Both the position numbers and the translations under genes were made by a program. From a virus: a DNA stretch of 36,298 bases. Where the stretch lies: positions 1-36,298 of the IMG/VR virus record IMGVR_UViG_3300037231_000134, one strand, 5' to 3'. The stretch's first letter is position 1; each line of letters opens with the position of its first letter. The notes beneath the pieces are model-generated. The model worked only from the letters and a program-made list of their open reading frames with translations. It was not told the DNA's origin and ran no database searches. Below, one piece after another: positions 22,442 through 31,397 of this stretch.

Positions 22442-23668
22442 ATGGACGGAACTATATTAGGTCAAGGTACGTTTGTATCAAGCTTTGCTGGACTGGCAAA
22501 TCCTAGTCCAGGAAATGCTGAAGTTGGCCAAGCAAATCAAACTATAATTCAAATACCTTCTGGGGCTGATTGGCTTGTAGTTAGAGACTACACTCAATAT
22601 GGTACAGCGGGTAATAGTGGCGCTTATTTTAACGGTTCAGCTACTGCTAATACTGCTATTGAATGGTATTGGCAACGTGGTATGCCTGCAGGACAAGCAT
22701 TAGTTAAATACTATTCAAATGCTGCTGCTAGCGTTAATGGTGATCTGTTGTTGACCGGTGGATTTACTTTATATGATCCATCTGCTCAAACTGTTGGTGC
22801 ACAACCAATACTTTCAGCTCCGGTTGCTACTACTGCTACAACTAACGTAACACGGCCAGTTGTTTCAACAGCAAGTACTGCTGGTGTTCAAGTTGGTAGT
22901 GTTGTTCGTTTAAGTAATACGGCTCAAACGGATGTTAATGGTATCGATTTTGCTGTTGGTGCAGTTACTCTCAACACAAGTTTTACCTTAACGGGTAATG
23001 CTGGTGCTGCGTTGGCTACTGCTCCGGGAGCAATTGGTGGCGCTGGATTCTATAGAATTGTGAATGTTGATCCTCTTTTCTATCCACGTCGTCGTTTTAT
23101 TACCAATATCTCACAAGCTACAAATGCTGTGGTGAGTACATCGGTAGCGCATAACTATACGGTAGGACAAGAACTGCGATTCAATATTCCTCTGGTTTCT
23201 GGAATGACTCAATTGAATCCAGATCCATTGAATAGCCAATATCCAACAGGGTCTACGGTTAATCCAATTGTTCTTTCAGTTATAGATGCGTATAACTTTA
23301 CGATCAATATTAATACTACGACCTATACTGCATTTACTTTCCCAACAATTGCACAACAACCAAGTTCATTCCCAATTGTTGTTCCTGTTGGTGAAGATAC
23401 TGCGACATCACTCTCAGTTAATGCAGCACAATTACCACTTGATCAATACAACAATCCTATCTTCAATGCTAACAGTGGCCTGCTTGCTGACTCAACAGTA
23501 AACGTTGGCTACCTCGGTCTGATTTTAGGTGCGGGTGGTCTAGGTAAAATACTTTCTACAACCTATGTCTATGGACCTGCTGGTTCTGTGGCATGGAGTG
23601 CAGGAAACGCTGCTACTGGTGACGTTCTGTACTGGGTAGCGGGTAAATCTACTTATGGCGGTCTTTAA
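22442..23668 (+). CDS. Virion protein downstream of capsid, decoration or head-tail
   Basis: 408 residues with AAGGAGAAAAC before the ATG, 12 nt after the capsid stop. Ala/Thr/Gly-rich and beta-type. WLVVRDYTQYGTAG... WYWQRGMPAG forms the N-terminal domain. A domain at ~225-330 (ITNISQATNAVVSTSVAHNY, LRFNIPLVSGM, PIVVPVGED) is shared with the 24171 protein. Its location suggests a capsid decoration or closely head-bound structural protein; the precise role is unknown. Confidence 0.6.
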   Translation: MDGTILGQGTFVSSFAGLANPSPGNAEVGQANQTIIQIPSGADWLVVRDYTQYGTAGNSGAYFNGSATANTAIEWYWQRGMPAGQALVKYYSNAAASVNGDLLLTGGFTLYDPSAQTVGAQPILSAPVATTATTNVTRPVVSTASTAGVQVGSVVRLSNTAQTDVNGIDFAVGAVTLNTSFTLTGNAGAALATAPGAIGGAGFYRIVNVDPLFYPRRRFITNISQATNAVVSTSVAHNYTVGQELRFNIPLVSGMTQLNPDPLNSQYPTGSTVNPIVLSVIDAYNFTININTTTYTAFTFPTIAQQPSSFPIVVPVGEDTATSLSVNAAQLPLDQYNNPIFNANSGLLADSTVNVGYLGLILGAGGLGKILSTTYVYGPAGSVAWSAGNAATGDVLYWVAGKSTYGGL

Positions 23669-23683
23669 TACTTGAACTTTAAT

Positions 23684-23712
23684 GGGGCAGGCAGAAATGT
23701 TTGCCCCTCTTT
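23684..23712 (+). terminator. Hairpin terminator or attenuator
   Basis: GGGGCAGGCA (23684-23693) pairs with TGTTTGCCCC (23698-23707), 10 bp with two G-U, around a GAAA tetraloop, followed by TCTTT. The ribosome site of the next gene starts at once, so partial termination is likely. Confidence 0.65.
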
Positions 23713-23724
23713 GAAAGGGATTCT

Positions 23725-24171
23725 ATGGCACACATTCAAGAAAAAAAACCAACAACCGTTACTGAACCGATATTGGTTCCAGAAACAAAAAAACCTCTTA
23801 ATTTAAAATATCAGCGTGATAAAGATCGTGAAAAGGTAAAGGGAATTTTCCGATTCCATGAAGTACCAGGCGGATCGATGAGCTTTGTATTTAAAGCGTA
23901 TAAAGAAGATCAAGTAGAACGCTTCGATCTTATTGATGGCCAGGTATATACATTGCCGTTAGGTGTTGCAAAGCATTTAAATAGAAATGTATGGTATCCG
24001 GTTCATGCGCATCTTCAAGATGAAAGTGGAAACCAATCGATGAAGATCAATCAGAAGGTACGACGTTGCTCATTCCAAAGTTTGGAATTTGTTGATGTTG
24101 ATGATTTGAGTCCTATTGGTTCACCATTAGTCGGCGTTGAATTTACGAATCAAGGAATGTCAGGCTTCTAA
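23725..24171 (+). CDS. Conserved virion-module protein
   Basis: 148 residues from ATG 23725 (GAAAGGGATTCT upstream); the frame extends to a TTG at 23701 within a hairpin and is not used. FRFHEVPGGSMSFVFKAYKE, DLIDGQVYTLPLGVAKHLN, VWYPVHAH and VRRCSFQSLEF form a compact beta-type domain seen near capsid genes of similar phages. Function unknown. Its stop overlaps the next ATG (TAATG). Confidence 0.6.
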   Translation: MAHIQEKKPTTVTEPILVPETKKPLNLKYQRDKDREKVKGIFRFHEVPGGSMSFVFKAYKEDQVERFDLIDGQVYTLPLGVAKHLNRNVWYPVHAHLQDESGNQSMKINQKVRRCSFQSLEFVDVDDLSPIGSPLVGVEFTNQGMSGF

Positions 24172-24542
24172 TGGCGTATATCATATCCTATGCGAATCCT
24201 CATCCCATTTATCAACCGGCGATGCGCATTATATCGGCTATGACTCTTTCATATCCGATGATAGTTACAACCACCTTTGCGCATCAATATATAACCGGAA
24301 CAATAGTGAGATTAGATATTCCGCTAGGACAGGGAATGCAACAAGCAAATCAACAGATAGGACCGATAACGGTTACATCAGCTACAACGTTTACCATTCC
24401 CATTGATTCTATTACATTTGATCCCTTGATAACGCCTACCGAATATCCCTTTACGGCGCAAAACCCTCAAGTGGTACCGGTAGGCGAATTAAACAGTCAG
24501 TTAACAGCGGCGACACTTAATATTTTGAATCCCAATAACTAG
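24171..24542 (+). CDS. Small beta-domain virion protein
   Basis: 123 residues. TTTFAHQYITGTIVRLDIPLG, ATTFTIPIDSITFDPL and NPQVVPVGEL match the domain near residues 225-330 of the 22442 protein, so the two probably share a fold and interface. HNH insertion follows immediately. Role unknown, likely structural. Confidence 0.55.
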   Translation: MAYIISYANPHPIYQPAMRIISAMTLSYPMIVTTTFAHQYITGTIVRLDIPLGQGMQQANQQIGPITVTSATTFTIPIDSITFDPLITPTEYPFTAQNPQVVPVGELNSQLTAATLNILNPNN

Positions 24543-24550
24543 GAGTTCCT

Positions 24551-25003
24551 ATGCCAACATTTACTGACATAGTTGCATGCATAAAGCCTTATTACGAAAA
24601 AAAAGTAATTAAATCTGACGGTTGTTGGGGTTGGAAATCATGTACTACAGGAACTACAGGTAGAGGAAAAGTTCATTTCAAAAGAAAAGTTATAGAGGCA
24701 CATCGCGCTAGTTGGATGATTCATTTTGGCGAGATACCTGAAGATAAAATTATTTGCCATACATGTGATAATCCCGTTTGCTCAAATCCCAATCATTTAT
24801 TTTTAGGAACTTATTCTGAAAATGCTATTGATATGGTTAAAAAAGACAGAAGTGGCACTGCTATATTAAATGTTGAAAAAGTAAGAGAGATTAAAAAACT
24901 TTTGACGATGGGCTTATCTCAAAAGGAGATAGCAAATATGTTTAATGTTAAACCATTGCGTATCAGCGAAATAAATACCAACAGATCATGGAGGTATATA
25001 TAA
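24551..25003 (+). CDS. HNH endonuclease, family B copy 1
   Basis: 150 residues with TAGGAGTTCCT before the ATG. IEAHRASWMIHFGEIPEDKI, ICHTCDNPVCSNPNHLFLGT is an HNH_3-type core, followed by NAIDMVKKDR and a C-terminal helix-turn-helix (MGLSQKEIANMFNVKPLRI) that would add DNA specificity. It sits between 24171 and 25005 with gaps under 10 nt, a clean intergenic homing insertion. Confidence 0.85.
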   Translation: MPTFTDIVACIKPYYEKKVIKSDGCWGWKSCTTGTTGRGKVHFKRKVIEAHRASWMIHFGEIPEDKIICHTCDNPVCSNPNHLFLGTYSENAIDMVKKDRSGTAILNVEKVREIKKLLTMGLSQKEIANMFNVKPLRISEINTNRSWRYI

Positions 25004-25004
25004 A

Positions 25005-26243
25005 ATGGCACCAACATATCCAACAGCACCTCCGGGCAATACTCTTGCGGATATTCAAACGAAAGTTCGCCGATTAACCCGATCACCTTCTGAAGCACAA
25101 CTCACAACGGATGACTTAAATAATTACATCAATACGTTTGTGATCTATGACTTTCCCGAGCATTTAAGAACATTCAATCTACGCAAGCAATTCACTTTTA
25201 CGTGTAATCCATTTCAGGATGTTTACCCAACCAATATATTTGGCTTTGGTGGTGTCGCGAGTGCAGATGTTAATGAGCTTTACAACTTTCAGAACAAATA
25301 TTTAACAATACATCCACCGGTATACATTGCTGGATATCAAAGCTTTTTCACACAAAGTCGTGAACAATTCTATGGTATCTATCCGATGGTCAACAATATT
25401 CAATCTATTTCTCACTTTGGTGATGGTACTACGACCAATTTCAGTGGATTTATTAACATGCTTAATAATCCATTTCCTCCAATTCCTACTCCTTCTCCCA
25501 ATGGCCAAGGTGGCGCAGTATTGGTTAAGGGAGAAGTTCTTTTTTCTTCTGTTGATACGAATGGAAATGGTTTAGCACTCGTTGATGTTCCGTGTCTTGA
25601 TTCAGATACAGGAAATCCAACACAATGGGGACAGTTATATAACCCAAACAGCCAAGCATATATTAATGCAACAAAGAATACGGTTGGCGTTGCTCCAGCA
25701 CCGGTTATTCTTACGGCACCTTATAACACATTAGCAAAAGCAACTACCGGAATTAATGATGGTAAGCTTTCACCAACAAATTTCATTAACTATATTACCG
25801 GACAATTTTCACTAATCTTTCCTGTTGCACCATTTGGTGGAGCAGCAATTAATAGTCAATCGGTGCCCAGCATTGTTTCAATTCCTCAGGCGCTTTTGTG
25901 GTATCAAGATCAATTTGTTTTACGACCTATTCCCGATCAACCCTATGATATTAACTTTGAAGTATACGTCAGACCAACTCAGTTGTTTTTAGAAGGTTCT
26001 GTACCGGCTCTTGAAGAATACTGGCAGTACATTGCCTATGGTTCTTGCATCAAAATCTTTCAAGACAGAATGGATTTAGATAGTGTACAATTAGTCATGC
26101 CAGAGTTCAAAACACAAGAGAGACTTGTTTTGAGACGTACTCTAGTTCAACATACAAACGAAAGAACTGCCACTATCTACACCGAGCAAGTTGGAAACAC
26201 TGGATACACCGGAGGATGGGGATCAGGAGGCGGTCTATTTTAA
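25005..26243 (+). CDS. Head-tail adaptor / tail connector protein
   Basis: 412 residues. LADIQTKVRRLTRSPSEAQL, DLNNYINTFVIYDFPEHLRT and the C-terminal EYWQYIAYGSCIKIFQDRMD, PEFKTQERLVLRRTLVQHTN, ERTATIYTEQ match a widespread family in podovirus-like phages next to portal and capsid genes. The helical ends flanking a beta domain fit a ring that joins the portal to the tail. The closest functional analogue (P22 gp4-type) is inference. Confidence 0.65.
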   Translation: MAPTYPTAPPGNTLADIQTKVRRLTRSPSEAQLTTDDLNNYINTFVIYDFPEHLRTFNLRKQFTFTCNPFQDVYPTNIFGFGGVASADVNELYNFQNKYLTIHPPVYIAGYQSFFTQSREQFYGIYPMVNNIQSISHFGDGTTTNFSGFINMLNNPFPPIPTPSPNGQGGAVLVKGEVLFSSVDTNGNGLALVDVPCLDSDTGNPTQWGQLYNPNSQAYINATKNTVGVAPAPVILTAPYNTLAKATTGINDGKLSPTNFINYITGQFSLIFPVAPFGGAAINSQSVPSIVSIPQALLWYQDQFVLRPIPDQPYDINFEVYVRPTQLFLEGSVPALEEYWQYIAYGSCIKIFQDRMDLDSVQLVMPEFKTQERLVLRRTLVQHTNERTATIYTEQVGNTGYTGGWGSGGGLF

Positions 26244-26253
26244 AAGGAAAAAG

Positions 26254-26907
26254 ATGGTTACTGCGTGTAAATTTTGCAATATCGAATTAACGGAGTTAAA
26301 TAGATCGGGCAAAAGAAAATCATGCAAGCCATGTCGAAGTAAAGAAGTAATCGAATTTCAGAAAAAAAATAGTGATTGGCGTAAAAAATATGCAAATGAA
26401 TATGCGCGTAAAACAGGAAAAGTAAAGGAATATCCCTGTGAAGTTTGTAATAAATTGTGCTACAAAAAATACGCAAAAGCATTTTGCTCAGACAGATGTC
26501 GCTTTATGTCGCATGTTGAAATTACTAATCAATGTTGGTTATGGAAATCTGGAAAAAATAGACGTGGTTATGGGAAAAGCAACAAAGGGTCTAAAATGAT
26601 TACTGCGCATAGACTTTCTTATGAGTTATTTATTGATGAAATTCCTGATGGATTATTTGTTTGTCATACCTGCGATATTCCTTCCTGCGTTAGACCTGCT
26701 CATTTATGGCTAGGAACTACGCAAGATAATAAATTTGATCAACTTGAAAAAGATCGCGGTGGAAAAAAATTAAATACAAAAAATGTTATTCAAATTAGAA
26801 AGTTATCTAATGAAGGAATGGGATCTCAAAAGATTGCATATTTATTTAATGTTTCCTGTTCCGCTATAACAAATATTATCAAACGTAGAATCTGGAAGCA
26901 CGTTTAG
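26254..26907 (+). CDS. HNH endonuclease, family B copy 2
   Basis: 217 residues from ATG 26254 (AAAAGGAAAAAG upstream); a longer frame would start inside the 25005 gene. An N-terminal zinc ribbon (CKFCN...CKPCRSK) and a second one (CEVCNKLCYKK) precede the HNH core ITAHRLSYELFIDEIPDGLF, VCHTCDIPSCVRPAHLWLGT. The C-terminal helix-turn-helix (GMGSQKIAYLFNVSCSAI) parallels the 24551 copy, to which it is clearly related. Confidence 0.85.
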   Translation: MVTACKFCNIELTELNRSGKRKSCKPCRSKEVIEFQKKNSDWRKKYANEYARKTGKVKEYPCEVCNKLCYKKYAKAFCSDRCRFMSHVEITNQCWLWKSGKNRRGYGKSNKGSKMITAHRLSYELFIDEIPDGLFVCHTCDIPSCVRPAHLWLGTTQDNKFDQLEKDRGGKKLNTKNVIQIRKLSNEGMGSQKIAYLFNVSCSAITNIIKRRIWKHV

Positions 26908-26915
26908 GAGATATA

Positions 26916-27500
26916 ATGGCATTTTTACCCTTAATCCCGCAGAGTACCGATCTATTATCGATATCTCAGGGAAATATTCTTAATAACTTTACGATCCTTG
27001 GTGCAATTGCAGGAAATGGTAATGCATCGAGTGCAAGTTTAAATTCGAGTTCGGGATTTAATTGGGTTTATCTACCGCCTCAAGGAGCTACTCCTCCGGC
27101 TGGAGCTAGTTTTACAAGTGGTAATGTAGGAATTTATTCAGCAACCAATTCATCAACTTCCTACAATGAATTGTATGTTAATAAACAGACAAATTTTGGT
27201 TCAGGTACCGTAACTGCACAAATTCCTTTTACTGCGGGAAGTATCGGTGCCAATCCGGGTTGGAGTTATTTACCTTCGGGATTGATTATTCAATTTGGAG
27301 CTCTTCCCTCTACTACTTCTGGTGGATCTAATACTGTTAATTTTCCTTTAGCATTTCCTACTGGGGCTTATAGTGGCTATTTAACAGTTGGTTCAGGAAC
27401 AAGTGCCGTAGTTGCCAATGTTACAAGTTTAAGTTCTACACAAATTGTTTTTTACACTTCTGCTAACGTAAAAATTTATTGGTTTGCTATAGGAAGATAA
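26916..27500 (+). CDS. Tail or fibre-like protein
   Basis: 194 residues. After a Gly/Ser/Asn-rich N-terminus the C-terminal half reads GWSYLPSGLIIQFGALP ... VNFPLAFPTG ... VKIYWFAIG, the pattern of the gp53-like tail-fibre C-terminal domain. Such domains form trimeric tips that contact the host surface. Its place before the large tail gene is unusual for a receptor binder, so a short spike is also possible. Confidence 0.6.
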   Translation: MAFLPLIPQSTDLLSISQGNILNNFTILGAIAGNGNASSASLNSSSGFNWVYLPPQGATPPAGASFTSGNVGIYSATNSSTSYNELYVNKQTNFGSGTVTAQIPFTAGSIGANPGWSYLPSGLIIQFGALPSTTSGGSNTVNFPLAFPTGAYSGYLTVGSGTSAVVANVTSLSSTQIVFYTSANVKIYWFAIGR

Positions 27501-27501
27501 A

Positions 27502-29892
27502 ATGCCATTTGATCGTTTTTTAATTGCTCCCCTAAATTCTGGTCTTGAAACCGATCTTAAGAAATGGCAGATCATGGATGATGCCTTCACGCTATTGCAA
27601 AATGCTTATCAGTTTCGAGGAAGAATTAGAAAACGATTTGGCTCAAAATGGATGGGAACTACCCAGGCATCTACCCGGTTAGCTATTTCCCGAGGAACTA
27701 ACGAAGGAAGCGCCCTTAATTTACCGGCTAATACGAGTGTTCACACTCCACAACTAGCAGTAGGACAGACATTCTCACTGGGTGGCGATTATTTTTATGT
27801 GTATCAATTGGGAAATGGCGTTGCTACATATTCTACGAATGCATCAGTATCTGCTTCTATTAATAGTACTTCGTCACCTAATACAGTTACTTTTACAGGA
27901 GGCGCAGCGTCACCTGTTTTTTGGTATCCTTCATTGCCAGTTATGGGTATTACGCAATATGAATCGGGAGCCGTTAATAATCATCCCAGTTATGCTTTTG
28001 ATACTGAATTTGCCTATGTATGGAATGGTTCATGGTCTCGATCAGGAGCAGCTGTATGGCACGGGAATTTTCAGAATTTCTTCTGGACTACTAACTGGCA
28101 GGGTGTTTCATCTGACGCAGCAAGTCAACCTATAATGTGGGTGACTAATTTTAATGCAACTATTGGATCGGGTGCTCCGGGTACCAGTGATGATCCCATT
28201 TGGACTTTCGATGGTACTACATGGACTGCACATCCCGGAAGTTCAACTTCAAACGGAATTTTCTTTTTGCCCGCTGGCGGAGCAGTTGGTGCTGGTCCTT
28301 TTGTTCAAACAGCTCGTATAATTGTGGTGTTTAAGAATCGTTTGATTTTGCTTAATACGGTTGAAAATGATAACAGTGGAGGTTCTGGAACAGGAGTAGC
28401 TAATGCTTTTGTTAATAGAGCGCGCTTTTCATGGAATGGTTCACCATTAGCCGTAAATGCTTGGTATGAACCCGGACAAACAGACGGATCGGGTAATGTT
28501 GCTCAAGGCGGCGATTATGTGGATGCTTCTACTGAAGAACAAATTATATCTGCTGAGTTTATAAAAGATCGTTTGATTGTTTATTTTGAACGATCTACCT
28601 GGGAATTGGTTTTTTTGGGAGACTTTCAAAAGCCTTTTACATTTCAAAAGATAAACACCGAATTAGGATCACAATCAACTTTTAGTACTGTTCCATTTGA
28701 TAAGGCCGTATTAACGGTTGGCCAAAGCGGGATCCATGCGTGCTCAGGATCGAATGTGGAACGGATTGATAATAAGATACCAGATGAAATATTTGATGCC
28801 TTCAGAACTGAAAGTCTTGCAACTACCCAGACCTGCGGTATCCGTGATTACTATACAGAGATGGTTTATTGGTCGTTTGTTGATATTCAGATAAATCCCA
28901 ATACCCAAAGTTTCCCAACTCAAGTTTTAGTATATAACTACAAAACGGGAACATGGGCCTTGAATGATGATTGCTTTACAGCCTTTGGCTATTTTGAGCA
29001 GTTAACTGATATGACATGGGCTTCATCATTTCCTTTAACGTGGGCTTCTTTTGATGGTGATTGGATAAGTAATTTAGGGGATGCCAATCGTAGACAGATA
29101 CTGGCTGGAACTCCTGAAGGATTTGTTCTTATTGTAGCACCCGATATTGCCCGCAATGCTCCTTCGATGCAGGTTACTAATGTTACTATTCCAAGTACTG
29201 GATCTGGAGTTGGATTTGTTGATCTACAAGTTATTAATCATAATTTATATGCCGAAGATTATGATGGAATGCCTGCAGTGGTAGCTTTTGAAAATGCGGT
29301 AGGTATAACCGCTACGCAAAAATTCTATCCTATTTATGCCATTATTGATGAAAACAATATAACCATTGCGGATAATCCAACAGGAACTCAGACCATTGTG
29401 GGAACATATCTTGGTGGTGGAACTCTTGCTCGGGTAAGCAACATTCAAATTCAAAGTAAACAATGGAACCCGTATGATAAAGAAGGTAGAAATGTCTATT
29501 TAGCGCGTATTGATTTTATTGTTCAGAATACCGGCCAATATCCAACAGGAGGCGCTATAACCGTTGATTATCTCCCATCAGCAAGTCCTGTTTCAATGAT
29601 TGATGGCGGAATGGCAAGCGGTTCAATAATGGGAAATAGTGTTCTGGAAACAGGCGCTTATAATCCATCACTGTATCCATTAGAGAATTACCAAGAGCGA
29701 TTGGTTCATCCGATTTATTTCCAATCAAGTGGAGAATGCATTCAGTTAGACATGTATTTTTCTTCGGCTTTAGAGATTGACCCCAAAAATTTAGCGGCAT
29801 CTCAAATGCTTTTACAAAATGTTGTATGGAGCGATTTTGAACTTGAAGCGCTTATTCTTTTTACACAGAAAACTTCTGCGAGGCTTCAATAA
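27502..29892 (+). CDS. Large tail hub or stabilisation protein
   Basis: 796 residues, the largest gene. IAPLNSGLETDLKKWQIMDD, AFTLLQNAYQFRGRIRKRFG at the N-terminus, repeated beta strands with W-rich segments (FDGTTWTAHPG, VWNGSWSRSGA), LIVYFERSTWELVFLGDF and VYNYKTGTWALNDDCFT suggest a beta-propeller. Similar proteins act as tail hub or stabilisation rings (P22 gp10-like) below the connector. Assignment is from pattern and position. Its stop overlaps the next ATG. Confidence 0.6.
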   Translation: MPFDRFLIAPLNSGLETDLKKWQIMDDAFTLLQNAYQFRGRIRKRFGSKWMGTTQASTRLAISRGTNEGSALNLPANTSVHTPQLAVGQTFSLGGDYFYVYQLGNGVATYSTNASVSASINSTSSPNTVTFTGGAASPVFWYPSLPVMGITQYESGAVNNHPSYAFDTEFAYVWNGSWSRSGAAVWHGNFQNFFWTTNWQGVSSDAASQPIMWVTNFNATIGSGAPGTSDDPIWTFDGTTWTAHPGSSTSNGIFFLPAGGAVGAGPFVQTARIIVVFKNRLILLNTVENDNSGGSGTGVANAFVNRARFSWNGSPLAVNAWYEPGQTDGSGNVAQGGDYVDASTEEQIISAEFIKDRLIVYFERSTWELVFLGDFQKPFTFQKINTELGSQSTFSTVPFDKAVLTVGQSGIHACSGSNVERIDNKIPDEIFDAFRTESLATTQTCGIRDYYTEMVYWSFVDIQINPNTQSFPTQVLVYNYKTGTWALNDDCFTAFGYFEQLTDMTWASSFPLTWASFDGDWISNLGDANRRQILAGTPEGFVLIVAPDIARNAPSMQVTNVTIPSTGSGVGFVDLQVINHNLYAEDYDGMPAVVAFENAVGITATQKFYPIYAIIDENNITIADNPTGTQTIVGTYLGGGTLARVSNIQIQSKQWNPYDKEGRNVYLARIDFIVQNTGQYPTGGAITVDYLPSASPVSMIDGGMASGSIMGNSVLETGAYNPSLYPLENYQERLVHPIYFQSSGECIQLDMYFSSALEIDPKNLAASQMLLQNVVWSDFELEALILFTQKTSARLQ

Positions 29893-30419
29893 TGGCAGCA
29901 CCAAGTAATCAAGGCGCCAGTTTACCATCCAATTATATATGGGACATACAGGAAATTCAGCAAGTTAATGTAGACCCTCGATTGAAGGAATTGCTGATTC
30001 GTTTGTATCAGAATCTGAATATCATGGCACTTACAATTAACATGAAAGATACTGCTATTTATCAGTTGATTGAAGTCATGAATGGACAATCTTATTTTCC
30101 TAATCCACTCAATAACTCAACAACACCCGTAGCTGCATCAAACAGAACAGTATTTAGAAAAACCTTCCTGATTAATAATATGGGGGCATCAGCTACCATT
30201 CTCCATAATATAACCGTTACGAGTCTCACTACTTTTACCCGTATATATGGTGTAGCAAATGATACGAGTGGCAATAATTATTACCCTATACCATGGGCTT
30301 CGGCAGCCGGAGCTACTAATATTGAAATAAAGGTGAATGCTACACAGATTGTTATTACCAATAATAGCACTATCACTTTCTCAACGGTGTACGTAGTTCT
30401 CGAGTATATCCAGACATAG
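29892..30419 (+). CDS. Virion-associated protein
   Basis: 175 residues. A helical N-terminus (DPRLKELLIRLYQNLNIMAL) is followed by a beta sandwich-like region (FRKTFLINNMGASATILHNI, FTRIYGVANDTSGNNYYPIP, STVYVVLEYIQT). The N-terminal helix may dock on the tail and the C-terminal domain may be exposed. Coupled to the 27502 gene by one base (TAATG). Function not known. Confidence 0.55.
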   Translation: MAAPSNQGASLPSNYIWDIQEIQQVNVDPRLKELLIRLYQNLNIMALTINMKDTAIYQLIEVMNGQSYFPNPLNNSTTPVAASNRTVFRKTFLINNMGASATILHNITVTSLTTFTRIYGVANDTSGNNYYPIPWASAAGATNIEIKVNATQIVITNNSTITFSTVYVVLEYIQT

Positions 30420-30542
30420 AATGTGATGGATCTATCAGCGAAATTGAACCCGGTGTTTGGCAATCATTATAAAAACTAGAAACCATTGTGCATTCGGTCT
30501 AAGATATTTTCTAAACAGAATATTTTACTACCGGAGAATACT

Positions 30543-31388
30543 ATGCCTTTTCCAGCATTAGCCGCTTTAGCTCCCTATGCTGTACCCGCTGCTATTAGCG
30601 CAGCTGGTGCAGTGGCAGGGCATTTTTTAAAGAATAACAATAAGAATGACCAGAGAACTCCCCGTTTTACGCCACAAAATACTCAAGCATTGAATCAATT
30701 GATTGGTCAGTTACAAAAGACACCAACATCATTTGCACCAATTGCTGATAAAGCTCGTTATGATTTTCAAACGGAAACTGTTCCTTCTTTGATGAATGCT
30801 TATGGTAGTAATGACCGGGGAAGTGGTGCTCTCTTTAATCGCCTAAGTTCTGGTGGTGCTGATCTTCAAAAGACTCTTGCTGCATTAGAATCTCAGCATA
30901 ATGTGAGTCAGCAAGATCTCTTATCGCGATTATTAACGACCCCTCAAAGTGATGCCTATCAACAAGACCAAGCACCAGGATTGTTGGAAAGTCTTATTAG
31001 TAAATTGACTCCTGAACTGAGCAAGCAATCCGGAAATTATTTTCAATCGAGACTAGATCAAGGGGGAGACAAAGATTTTGGACTTGCGCAAAAGTTTTCT
31101 CAAATGCAAAACAACAACCAGTCGCAATCTCAACCACAAGAAAGACAACAAGTATTGGGAGGCGTTTCTTCAACCGCTAATAATGCAACATCAAGCAATA
31201 ACGCTCAACAATTCTCATTACAGGATATTTTACAATTGCTTTCACAGTCCCATTTCCCTCAAGGATTATCACAACCGACACAACAGTCATACGGTTCTGC
31301 TAATCAATCACAACAATCACCCGGATCGGCCAATCAAATTTCTCTTCAAGATATATTGAGTATGTTGTCACAATCTAAATTTGCTTAA
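30543..31388 (+). CDS. Probable DNA-ejection / internal virion protein
   Basis: 281 residues from ATG 30543 (CCGGAGAATACT upstream); the frame extends to 30486 without a ribosome site. A hydrophobic N-terminal helix (LAALAPYAVPAAISAAGAVA) could insert in a membrane. The rest is Gln/Ser/Asn-rich and low complexity, with a repeated motif FSLQDILQLLSQSHF / ISLQDILSMLSQSKF near the C-terminus. Such proteins with an Ala-rich membrane helix are typical of short-tailed phage ejection proteins. Confidence 0.55.
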   Translation: MPFPALAALAPYAVPAAISAAGAVAGHFLKNNNKNDQRTPRFTPQNTQALNQLIGQLQKTPTSFAPIADKARYDFQTETVPSLMNAYGSNDRGSGALFNRLSSGGADLQKTLAALESQHNVSQQDLLSRLLTTPQSDAYQQDQAPGLLESLISKLTPELSKQSGNYFQSRLDQGGDKDFGLAQKFSQMQNNNQSQSQPQERQQVLGGVSSTANNATSSNNAQQFSLQDILQLLSQSHFPQGLSQPTQQSYGSANQSQQSPGSANQISLQDILSMLSQSKFA

Positions 31389-31397
31389 AGGATAACA

